Below, piece by piece: positions 34,765-43,500 of a DNA stretch of 64,000 bases. The stretch covers positions 62,001 through 126,000 of the forward strand of contig NZ_CALBWS010000009.1 in the NCBI RefSeq assembly GCF_937468385.1, in the 5' to 3' direction. Numbering within the stretch: the first letter of the stretch is position 1; every line of letters begins with the position of its first letter. The position numbers and the translations under genes were made by a program. The notes beneath the pieces were generated by a model that was not told the origin of the DNA, did not search any database, and saw only the letters and a list, made by a program, of their open reading frames with translations. This DNA is from Neobacillus rhizosphaerae. Its GTDB lineage: Bacteria; Bacillota; Bacilli; Bacillales; Cytobacillaceae.

Positions 34765-34786
34765 ATGGTGTCAGGCACCATTTTTC
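34765..34786. repeat. Dispersed GGTGTCAGGCACC hairpin motif
   Basis: ATGGTG-TCAGG-CACCAT followed by TTTTT. The inverse form, TGGTGCCTGACACC, occurs again at 47765-47778. It is hairpin-forming and may act as a short terminator here. Confidence 0.6.
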
Positions 34787-34916
34787 CTATTATCACCTGA
34801 GGTAGCTTATCCATGAAAAAGTCATTTGTAAGAGGGGTGTCGTAATAGTATAGTTAGAGTAAGTAGGTTTATCTTAAATAGATTGGTTTTTTACTAACTT
34901 CAAGGAGATTTTTTAA

Positions 34917-36056
34917 ATGAAGGAAATTTCTTTTCGAACGAATATTTTTATCGGGGAAAACTCATTAGATAGGCTGATGAAAATAACAAGTGAAAAAGTG
35001 TTTATTGTTACGGATCCGTTTATTGAACAGTCAGGGATGATGAAGGAAGTTACCAACCGCCTTGAAAATAAGGATAATGACTATTTTATTTTTAGTGACA
35101 TTGTCCCAGACCCGCCGATTGAAACAGTGGCAGCTGGGGTAAAAGCTATTCAAGAGTTTGGACCAGGGATTATGATTGCTATTGGGGGCGGTTCAGCTAT
35201 TGATGCGGCAAAGGCGATGAAAGATTTCTCGATAAAATTATCCCCACACCAGCAAGCGATAAAATTTATAGCCATCCCAACGACAAGCGGCACAGGAACA
35301 GAAGTGACTTCATTTTCCGTCATAACTGATGAAGTAAATCAAGTAAAACACCCACTTGTCGCGGATAGTTTATTACCAGACGAAGCCATCTTAGATACCA
35401 CCTTGGTAAAATCAGTGCCGGCTTCGGTTACAGCGGACACAGGGATGGATGTTTTAACCCATGCTATCGAAGCCTATGTTTCTACCAATGCCAATGACTT
35501 TTCCGATGCGTTTGCCGAAAAAGCCGTTCAGCTGATTTTTGACTATTTACCGCGGTGCTATAAAGATGGAAATGATTTAGAGGCACGGGAAAAAGTCCAT
35601 CACGCCTCTTGTTTAGCAGGAATGGCCTTTAATATGGTCGGCTTAGGAGTCAACCATAGTATCGCCCACGTCTGTGGCGCGCAATTTCACATTCCGCACG
35701 GGAGAATGAATGCGCTTTTATTAACGACGGTGATTGAATATAATGCGGAAATACAAGGTTTTTCCGCTGGCGGACAAAGTTTCGCTGCTAAAAAATATGC
35801 TCAGTTGGCAAAAATTGTTGGTTTTCCTGCCACAAATAGTAGAATTGGGGTCAATAGCCTAATCAAGCATATCAATCAATTAAAAAAAGAGCTGCATCTG
35901 CCCGTAAACTTACGAGCTTGCGGGATTACTAAGGAGAAATTACTAGCTTCGATTGGAAAAATAAGTGAAGCTGCACTAATTGATGGCTGTACGCCAACAA
36001 ATCCAAGAAAACCAACAACCAAGGATATCGAATCAATCGTAGAAAAAATACTTTAA
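34917..36056 (+). CDS. Iron-containing alcohol dehydrogenase (PduQ/EutG-like)
   Basis: A 379-residue group III alcohol dehydrogenase. NAD-binding region IAIGGGSAIDAAKAM (about residues 90-104), IPTTSGTGTEVTSFSVIT, and the metal-binding segments TGMDVLTHAIEAYVS and GVNHSIAHVCGAQFHIPHGRMNA are all present with their histidines. Family members reduce short-chain aldehydes such as propanal or acetaldehyde; the substrate is not defined here, and no microcompartment genes are nearby. AAGGAG lies 9 nt before ATG. Confidence 0.93.
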   Translation: MKEISFRTNIFIGENSLDRLMKITSEKVFIVTDPFIEQSGMMKEVTNRLENKDNDYFIFSDIVPDPPIETVAAGVKAIQEFGPGIMIAIGGGSAIDAAKAMKDFSIKLSPHQQAIKFIAIPTTSGTGTEVTSFSVITDEVNQVKHPLVADSLLPDEAILDTTLVKSVPASVTADTGMDVLTHAIEAYVSTNANDFSDAFAEKAVQLIFDYLPRCYKDGNDLEAREKVHHASCLAGMAFNMVGLGVNHSIAHVCGAQFHIPHGRMNALLLTTVIEYNAEIQGFSAGGQSFAAKKYAQLAKIVGFPATNSRIGVNSLIKHINQLKKELHLPVNLRACGITKEKLLASIGKISEAALIDGCTPTNPRKPTTKDIESIVEKIL

Positions 36057-36072
36057 GGAAAAAACTTCTCCT

Positions 36073-36106
36073 GAGCATCCATTTAATTCAATTGGATGCT
36101 TTTTTC
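36073..36106 (+). terminator. Terminator after alcohol dehydrogenase
   Basis: AGCATCCA and TGGATGCT arms, 11-nt loop, then TTTTTTC. Confidence 0.92.
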
Positions 36107-36497
36107 ATCGTTTTATTTTTAAGAATGTGAAAAACGATTGTTGTTCTCGTCTCAAGAATCCACCGAATTGCGAACAATACCTGTCGTTTGCAAAAAACTT
36201 GAATTCTGACGTTATTGCTGTATATATTGGATATAATGACAAATCTATACATAAAAACTAGGGAAATGGGCAGAATGGTGTCCCCTGTCATAGTGCTCCG
36301 CTATAGAGGGTTTGGTTTTGTCATAAAGATATTGGAATTACAACTGTCCCCTATTATCTAAAAAAATAGAAATGTCGAAAACATAAAGACTATTAAACTA
36401 TTTTTTTAAAAAAATACAAAAATCCCACCAAATTCTGACAAAATATTTTGATTTCACATGTTATTTTAGTAGTAACTACATAATTGGGGAGATAGAT
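36107..36497 (+). other. Intergenic region before secreted transpeptidase
   Basis: 390 bp of AT-rich sequence with no supported gene. A TTGGATATAATG stretch near 36225-36236 could hold a -10 box. The phrase CTGTCCCCTATTA (36345-36357) echoes GTGTCCCCTGTCA (36278-36290); significance unknown. Confidence 0.4.
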
Positions 36498-38219
36498 ATG
36501 AAAAAAATATCGATTATTTTTGTTCTCTTATTTAGTATCTTTTTCTTTAACATTCCAACCGATGCAGCTGGCAATTCACAGCTGCTGATCATCAACAAAA
36601 AGATCAACACAATGGCCTATTACAATGGCGGTAAGTTAGTCAAAACCTTTAAGGTAGCAACAGGGAGATCAAGGGATCTAACCCCTGAGGGTAAATTTAG
36701 AATTGTCACCAAGATTGTCAACCGCCCGTATTACAAGGATAATATCCCTGGTGGTGACCCACGAAACCCGTTAGGAAATCGGTGGATGGGGTTAGAAGCA
36801 AGGGGTACATATGGTACAACATACGGCATCCATGGTAATAATAATGAAAGTTCCATTGGCAAGTATGTAAGTTCGGGTTGCGTACGGATGCATAACGAGG
36901 AAGTTCGATGGCTGTATAATCAAATTCAATTATACACAACAGTCATTATTACCTACTCTGATAGCAGCTTCGATGCAATTGCGAAAGCCAATGGCGTTTC
37001 TGCTAGCTCAAATGGCTGGGTCCAAGCAAATGGAAATTGGTATTTTTATGAAAATGGAGCAGCTAAAACAGGCTGGCTTTCCCAAGGTGGAAAATGGTAT
37101 TACTTTGATGCTTCAGGCGTGATGAAGACAGGTTGGGTATTAACTAATGGAAATTGGTATTTTCTTGAAAAAAGCGGTGCGATGAAAACAGGCTGGTTAG
37201 CAAGCAGAGGGAAGTGGTACTATCTAGATAATTCAGGTGTCATGAAAACAGGCTGGCAGCTAGATCGAAGTAGGAGGTATTATCTTGATGAATCGGGCGC
37301 GATGAAAACAGGCTGGCTTAAATCCGGTAATGAATGGTACTATCTCGATGCTGGCGGTGCGATGAGAACCGGCTGGACTTCCCTCAAAGGAAAATGGTAT
37401 TACCTAGAATCTAACGGCACAATGAAAACAGGTTGGTTGGATCTAGCTGGGAAAAAGTATTTCCTCAGTGATAGCGGTACAATGGCAACCGGCTGGGTGG
37501 AATTGGCTGGTAAATGGTATTATCTCTATGTAAATGGAGAAATGGCCGCGAAAACAACGATTAATGGTTATATTTTAGGTGAAGATGGTGTATGGATTCA
37601 GGTTGAATATGTTGCTTTAGGAGACTCCTTGGCAGCTGGCATGACTCCATATGGAGAAGATCGGGAGGGTGATTTAGGCTATCCTGATTATATTGCCCAG
37701 AACTTCAAAAAATCTTATCAATTACTTGATTTTGATAACTTTGGTGTTTCGGGTTATACAACGGTGGATTTAATTGCCCAATTAAACAAGGCAGAAGTTC
37801 AAAAGGAAATCAAAGAAGCGACTCACATTACTCTTGATATCGGTGCTAATGATTTGCTTCCAGTCATTCAAACAAATCCAACTCAAGCACCGGCAGCAAT
37901 TGCAACGGTAGCGACAAATTTAAACACAATCTTGAGCACGATTGATCAACTAAATCCTAAGGTGAAGGTTTATGTAATGGGCTACTACAACCCATTCCCA
38001 TATATGCCACAAGAACAACAAGCGCAATTATTACCGTTGTTAACAGCATTTAATGGTCAAATTCAATCCCAAGCTGTCCAGCATGGCGATACATTTGTTC
38101 CAACAGATACAGTGATTGCAAGTAAGTTTCTAGAATACCTGCCAAATCCTCAAAAAATTCACCTAAGCTTGACAGGATATCAAGCGGTTGCAGGTGAATT
38201 TTGGAAGGTAATGAAGTAG
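36498..38219 (+). CDS. Secreted L,D-transpeptidase / cell-wall-binding repeat / SGNH esterase fusion
   Basis: 573 residues. A signal peptide (1-24, cleavage after TDAAG region) is followed by a YkuD L,D-transpeptidase domain (about 26-153) with catalytic motif IHGNNNES...SSGCVRMHN (Cys128). Residues 173-350 are about nine 20-residue choline-binding-type (CW_binding) repeats, each with a GKWYYLD.SG.MKTGW pattern. Residues 371-573 are an SGNH/GDSL hydrolase: GDSL (Ser377), GAND (Asn451) and a C-terminal IHLSLTGY with the likely catalytic His; the residue three before that His is Gln rather than the usual Asp. The protein could cross-link peptidoglycan, hold to the wall and deacylate a glycan. 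AATTGGGGAGATAG precedes ATG. Confidence 0.93.
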   Translation: MKKISIIFVLLFSIFFFNIPTDAAGNSQLLIINKKINTMAYYNGGKLVKTFKVATGRSRDLTPEGKFRIVTKIVNRPYYKDNIPGGDPRNPLGNRWMGLEARGTYGTTYGIHGNNNESSIGKYVSSGCVRMHNEEVRWLYNQIQLYTTVIITYSDSSFDAIAKANGVSASSNGWVQANGNWYFYENGAAKTGWLSQGGKWYYFDASGVMKTGWVLTNGNWYFLEKSGAMKTGWLASRGKWYYLDNSGVMKTGWQLDRSRRYYLDESGAMKTGWLKSGNEWYYLDAGGAMRTGWTSLKGKWYYLESNGTMKTGWLDLAGKKYFLSDSGTMATGWVELAGKWYYLYVNGEMAAKTTINGYILGEDGVWIQVEYVALGDSLAAGMTPYGEDREGDLGYPDYIAQNFKKSYQLLDFDNFGVSGYTTVDLIAQLNKAEVQKEIKEATHITLDIGANDLLPVIQTNPTQAPAAIATVATNLNTILSTIDQLNPKVKVYVMGYYNPFPYMPQEQQAQLLPLLTAFNGQIQSQAVQHGDTFVPTDTVIASKFLEYLPNPQKIHLSLTGYQAVAGEFWKVMK

Positions 38220-38267
38220 GAAGTGTCAGACTCGACTCCAATTTTGTGTGATAGTTTAATAGTTTGC

Positions 38268-38296
38268 AAAGGCACCTTTTAGAGGGTGCCTTTTGT
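38268..38296 (+). terminator. Terminator after secreted fusion gene
   Basis: AAAGGCACC and GGTGCCTTT arms around an 8-nt loop, then TTG; modest T-run. Confidence 0.85.
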
Positions 38297-38413
38297 ATTG
38301 GCCTTTATTATGATTACGGGGCCTCAATTTGGATGATAGTTGAAATAAACGATGCTTCAGGTATTTTCTTTATCTAGAATTCTTTGCTGAAATATTTGTA
38401 ACATTTCATTCAC

Positions 38414-38581
38414 GTATACTGTAACGTAAACTTGTTTACGTTACAGTATACTTCTAGTTTACAAATTCGTTTACATGTATACAAGTCTGTTTACATCCCT
38501 TGAATACGCCATGTATACAAATTTGTCAGCAATGTTTACAAAAATGTTTACATGATTTTCTATGTTTACAAAATGTTTACT
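38414..38581 (+). repeat. Centromere-like (parC-type) iteron array with perfect 18-bp inverted repeat
   Basis: The array opens with GTATACTGTAACGTAAAC-TT-and its exact complement (38414-38451). Eight GTTTACN heptamers then follow or overlap at 38434, 38457, 38469, 38489, 38534, 38546, 38564 and 38575. Most gaps are near 11-12 or 20-23 bp, i.e. about one or two helical turns. GTATAC hexamers recur at 38414, 38446, 38477 and 38513. It ends about 135 bp before the ParM-like gene. Type II plasmid partition loci have such direct repeats, bound by ParR, upstream of parM. The array probably also holds the operon promoter. Confidence 0.8.
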
Positions 38582-38715
38582 TTTTTACACTTGTATTTCG
38601 TTTTGGTCGGTACCATTGAAGAATCTATTAATCTCCTATAGCCTTAATAGAAAGTACTAGAGATAGAGAACTACTTATAAGCATAAATCTAATAAATGGA
38701 AAGGAATGATTTTTT

Positions 38716-39870
38716 ATGACTAAATCTAGAATTGCAGCGGTGGATGTTGGCAATGATTCCATTAAGGCTATTTTCGGAGAATTAGAGTATGAAATGAATA
38801 TTCCTAACATTGTAGCAAGAGACACGGAAGACCGGCCTGTGATCGGTATCGAAGAGCTTGATACTAAAGAGCCGTTAGATGGGATTCATATCAAAGTTCA
38901 CTCCCCTGCCCTGAAAGAAAATAATCTGATTTATCGTGTCGGGAATCTAGCGGCTAAAAGTAATAATGCTGTCGAATTAGACCCAGGTAGCAGTAAATCG
39001 GAGGAAGATCAAACATTAATTATGCTTTTAGCAGCACTGGCCTTGGATGCGGTGAAAGGAGACTTTCCTCGAACAAAGAATGTCATTGATGCTAATTATA
39101 CCTTAGGAACAGGACTGCCTCTTCGTGAAGTGAAGGAAGGCAAGGATGCTGGATACCGCTCCAAATTAATTGGGTCTGTTCACCAGGTTGAATTTCTCGT
39201 CACACCAAAATATCAGGGATTAAAGGTAAATATCAAATTTAATGAAGTAAAGGTCTACCCTGAAGGTTTTGCCGCCTTTATTAACCTTGTCATGGACAAT
39301 CATTTAAAAATTATTAATAAGGATTTAATTGATAAGCGGATTTTAATTCAGGATATTGGCGGTTTATCCACCGATATTGCTGTCATTAAAAATCGCAATG
39401 TCGATGATGATAAGGCACAAGGGTTTAACCTCGGGGTCTCAGAATCTTTAGAAGCGATTCGTGAAGAAATTAGAACAAAGCACGGCGTCGAACTGGACAG
39501 CCGTCGTGATGTGGTTGAAATTATTACGAGAAAAAATGACCGCAATCATATAATGGTGAAAGGAAGCAGGACAAGCGTTCACGATATTACTGATCGTATC
39601 CTGCTTGATTTAGCGAAAAAACAATATCGATTATTACGAAATGTGTGGCAGAAAAACTCGCAAACGGAAATCTGCTATTTTGTTGGCGGTGGGGCCCACG
39701 TCTTAAAAGACTATCTAAAAACATTAAATAATAATTTGGACGGCTATAATATCGAATTCTTTGAGGACGATAAGGAAAGTATTTGGATGATGGCTAATGC
39801 TTATTATAAACTCATCACAGATTTTGTCAGAAGAACGGAGAAACAAAAAGCTGCTCCGGCCAAGAGTTAA
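38716..39870 (+). CDS. parM: ParM/StbA-like actin ATPase
   Basis: A 384-residue actin-fold protein. Phosphate-1 motif AAVDVGNDSIKAIFGE (residues 7-22), phosphate-2 motif IQDIGGLSTDIAVI (211-224) and adenosine motif FVGGGAHVLKDYL (322-334) are in the expected order, and length suits the ParM/Alp group. Such proteins form filaments that push plasmid copies apart when capped by a ParR-DNA complex. A ParR-like gene follows 14 bp later, and a repeat array precedes it. Nothing else here is plasmid-like, so the locus looks chromosomal or left by an integrated plasmid. AAAGGA at about 10 nt precedes ATG. Confidence 0.92.
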   Translation: MTKSRIAAVDVGNDSIKAIFGELEYEMNIPNIVARDTEDRPVIGIEELDTKEPLDGIHIKVHSPALKENNLIYRVGNLAAKSNNAVELDPGSSKSEEDQTLIMLLAALALDAVKGDFPRTKNVIDANYTLGTGLPLREVKEGKDAGYRSKLIGSVHQVEFLVTPKYQGLKVNIKFNEVKVYPEGFAAFINLVMDNHLKIINKDLIDKRILIQDIGGLSTDIAVIKNRNVDDDKAQGFNLGVSESLEAIREEIRTKHGVELDSRRDVVEIITRKNDRNHIMVKGSRTSVHDITDRILLDLAKKQYRLLRNVWQKNSQTEICYFVGGGAHVLKDYLKTLNNNLDGYNIEFFEDDKESIWMMANAYYKLITDFVRRTEKQKAAPAKS

Positions 39871-39884
39871 AATAAGGTGATGCT

Positions 39885-40484
39885 ATGAAAAAGCCTGCTG
39901 CTAATGAAATTAAACGAGGCCAAGCACTATCCTTTCGCGTCCCTTCCGATACACCTGACCATATTTTAAAACAGCTGCAAAAATTAAAAGAAACAGAGAG
40001 AAGGAATTTTTCAAGTAAAATGGCGGAGTTTGTGTTACAAGGGGTTAATCATTCTTTTTCCAGGGAAAAGGAACTGCTCACAATCCCGCTGCCAAAGAAT
40101 TTAACGAAAGCACAACGAGATTGGTTGAAGCATGAGCACTCTGAGGCATTATTAGGAAGTATTCTCTATCAGCTGATTTCTGACCCCGTGCGTTCAACTT
40201 CCTTACTTGCCGCTTTAAATAGTAACGCACTGGATATTGAAGAGGCTTTATATCTTCAGGAGGAAGTATTTCCCGAGGAACTTGCCGTTTCCACCGATGG
40301 ACCAAGCAGCAGCCAGAAGGAAATATCTGCTGCGCTCAAATTACATGATAGGACGGATGATCTCGATGAGTTTGATTGGGATAGTGCGAAACAGGAAGAA
40401 GTGCTTGTAAAGGTAGAAAATAATGAAGAGGAACTAGATGTAGACGACCTGCTTGGCGGGTTTTTAGCGAATATGAATAAGTAG
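39885..40484 (+). CDS. Probable ParR-like DNA-binding adaptor
   Basis: A 199-residue protein I do not recognise by name. Residues 12-55 (GQALSFRVPSDTPDHILKQL... then NFSSKMAEFVLQGV) read as a strand followed by two helices, the ribbon-helix-helix plan of ParR. The C-terminal third is acidic and ends EEELDVDDLLGGFLANMNK, an acidic amphipathic helix like the ParR tail that docks on ParM. Position immediately after parM and after an iteron array supports the partner role; similarity to known ParR is structural reasoning, not sequence identity. Confidence 0.7.
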   Translation: MKKPAANEIKRGQALSFRVPSDTPDHILKQLQKLKETERRNFSSKMAEFVLQGVNHSFSREKELLTIPLPKNLTKAQRDWLKHEHSEALLGSILYQLISDPVRSTSLLAALNSNALDIEEALYLQEEVFPEELAVSTDGPSSSQKEISAALKLHDRTDDLDEFDWDSAKQEEVLVKVENNEEELDVDDLLGGFLANMNK

Positions 40485-40493
40485 CTTTTAAAA

Positions 40494-40532
40494 AAAGAAC
40501 CCCGTCTGTCAATTAAAAGGCGGGGTTCTTTG
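40494..40532. terminator. Bidirectional terminator between parR-like and Ig-repeat genes
   Basis: AAAGAACCCCG and CGGGGTTCTTT arms with a 17-nt loop. Confidence 0.93.
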
Positions 40533-40535
40533 TGA

Positions 40536-43500
40536 TTACTTTCTAATGTAGAAGGCAGGAGATTCCTTTGTAACCTTTTTACCATCAAGTAAAATCGTGA
40601 TGATAGCTTTATATTGGCCTTCGTCTAATGTCCTTGTTCCAAGGTTAAAGATATACTGGCCATTTGAGCGGAACAGGTTTCCTTCGGAGGCTGCAGATGT
40701 CGATATACCATCGAAAGGAACTCCGCTTATCTGATCAGTAATCTTAACTAATTGAATGGTTGCGATGGCATCATTCACCTGTTTTATACCGTCGTAAATT
40801 TCGAACTTTACAGGAATTGTACTATTCTTTTTAAATGTGCTTGTTCCGTTGGCTTCTATCGGTTGTTGAACCCCGCTGAAGTCGTAAACATGGTAGGAAT
40901 ATTTGAAAGTACTTGTATTGCCTGCTTGATCGGTTGCTGTTACTGTTACGGTATGAACCCCAGCTTTAGCGGTATCAAGCTTTTGCGCAAACTGTAAGTT
41001 AGGGTTTGAATCCAGCTTATCAGTTACTATAGGAATGACCTCGACTTCCTGTCCAACTAAGAAGCGCTGGCCGTCCTTTAAACCATGCAGGCCGACGATG
41101 ACTGGGGCGGTGTTATCAACTGTGTACGTAATAGTCGAAACAGTTGTGTTACCGGCAGCGTCTTTAGCGGTGACGGTTAATTTATGAACGCCTTCACCGG
41201 TTTGCAGCTCATCGGCTTTGACATCAATTAGATGTTCATCGGTTACACCATAGTAGGTCTTAGGTCCAGTTAGGGCCTCGGTTAATGCTTTTGTTGTATA
41301 GTGCTTACCATTGGTTAAATAGAACTTTACTGCTGGTTTCGTATCATCCACTGTATAAGTGATAGATACAGAAGAACGATTACCAGCCTTATCAGTGGCC
41401 GTCACTCTTAAAGTATAGGTTCCATCTTCACCCATTATTAATGGATCGGCACTAACCGTAAGATCGTTATTGTTATCGGAGGCACTGTAGTACTGACCTA
41501 TTTCATAGAGAAATTGAGAGGTATAAATACTACTCTCGGTTAATTTCAATGAAATGGTTGGCGCTGTGTTGTCAACCGTATACGAAATTGTTTTGGTTGT
41601 CGTATTACCGGCCTTATCAGTAGCAGTGACGGTATAGGCGTAAGTTCCTTCATCGAATTTCAAGTCACTTGCATTGTCAGTAACTGGGTTAACTTCTGTA
41701 ACAGTATAAGGTTTTGCCGTTAACCCTTTCAGATAAACTGCATTATAGAAGCCGCCATCTTTGAGCTTCGTTTCATCAATATTTATGACTGGAGGTGTGT
41801 TATCTAAATGGTATTCGACAGATTTAGATGTACTATTCCCAGCTTTATCGACAGCTGTGACTGTAGCTGTATAAGTGCCGTCGGATGTCGCTAATGGGGT
41901 ATGCTGCACATCAAATAGGTTCGTATCATTTGCTGTCCAGTATTGTCCAAGTTTCTCTAACGCAGCAAGGTTATAATATTTACCTGTTTCTAAAGTAAGC
42001 GAAACTTCTGGTGCGGTATCATCAATCGTATAGCTTGCTTTGGCGCTGTTACTGTTTCCAGCTTTATCAGCCGCACTGACCGATAACTCGTGTTTCATTT
42101 CTGTAAAACCAAGACCGTTAAAGTCCACTGTGTTTTCATCAAGGTTTTCGTCATCAATGGTAAAGTAAGGAGCAAATGTCTTAAATTTCTCAGAAGTATA
42201 GAAACCATTGTCGTCAAACTTAAATGTGATGACAGGCTTGGTATTATCGACAGTGTACTCAATCGTTTTTTCGGCTTCATTGCCGGCCTTGTCAACTGCA
42301 GAAATTTTTGCCGTATGTTTACCCTCTGTGTAGATTAAATCACTGGCCTTAACGCTTTTAGGATCGAGATTAGTATCTTGTACAGTGTAATACTGACCTA
42401 ATTGTTTCAGGGTATCAGCATTATAGTACCCGCCATTCGTTAATACGGTGGTGATTGTTGGCTTCGTATTGTCAACTGTATACGTTACAGAAGCAGTTCC
42501 GACGTTACCGGCCGCATCCGTGGCGACAATCGTTACGGTATGCTCCGATTCATCTTTTTTGTTATAGCCGATGATATTAAAATCGTATGGATTTTTCTCG
42601 TCTATGGAATAAATTGGCTTATCATCTGGTAAATCCGCTGATTTATAATATCCGCCCGCCTTTGGTTTTTCAATTGAAACCACTGGTGCAATATTATCGA
42701 CTGTGTACTTAATTGTTGCTGTCGTCCTATTTCCGGCAGCATCCATTGCCGTAACGGTTAGCTCATGGGTCCCCTCAGATTTATCATAGGCAGATTGAAC
42801 AACACTTACTACTTGGTTGTTATCGGAAGTAGTGTAATAGTTTTCTGGTAGATTTTTAGAATGATAGAAACCATTTTGTGTTAAATTAAACGATATTGTT
42901 GGGGCTGTATTATCGACAGTGTAAGTAATGGTTTCAGTTTTTGAATTTCCTGCTTTATCTGTAGCCATAATGGTTAGTGTGTGACTTCCCTCTGTTAAGT
43001 CAAATGGACTTACATCGACCTTATCCTTGTTTAAATCTTCCACGGTGTAAAAATTGGTAAGTTCCTGTAAATAGCTAGATTTATAGAAGCCGCCATTTGC
43101 GATTTTATCAGAATCAATAGTAATAACAGGATCTGTAGTATCAACATAGTACTCAACATCTTTTTCGGTCGCATTACCAGCTTTATCAACGGCCCTTACC
43201 GAAGCATAATAGTGGCCATCAGTTGTTCCGAAGCCGGTAGGGATTACTGTTGATATATTAGTATCTGTTGCTGTATAAAGCTGTCCGATTTTGCTTAAAG
43301 AACTTGCATTATAATATTTGCCATTCTCCAAGTTTATGGTAACCTTTGGAGCGGTATCATCGATGATATAATTTGCAGTGGCGGTGCTATGATTATTTGC
43401 TTTATCAGATGCACTAACTGTTACTGATTGTGTCCCTTCAGTTAAGACTGGTGTGGAAGCGTTAATCGTGGAATTGTCTAAGTTGTCATCCTTTACTTCA

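Noticed and set aside
38414..40484. Locus as evidence that the whole window is a plasmid
   Set aside because: The window also holds cydABCD, gdhA, pepT, queF, rluF and spore-coat genes, with no replication or mobilisation gene.
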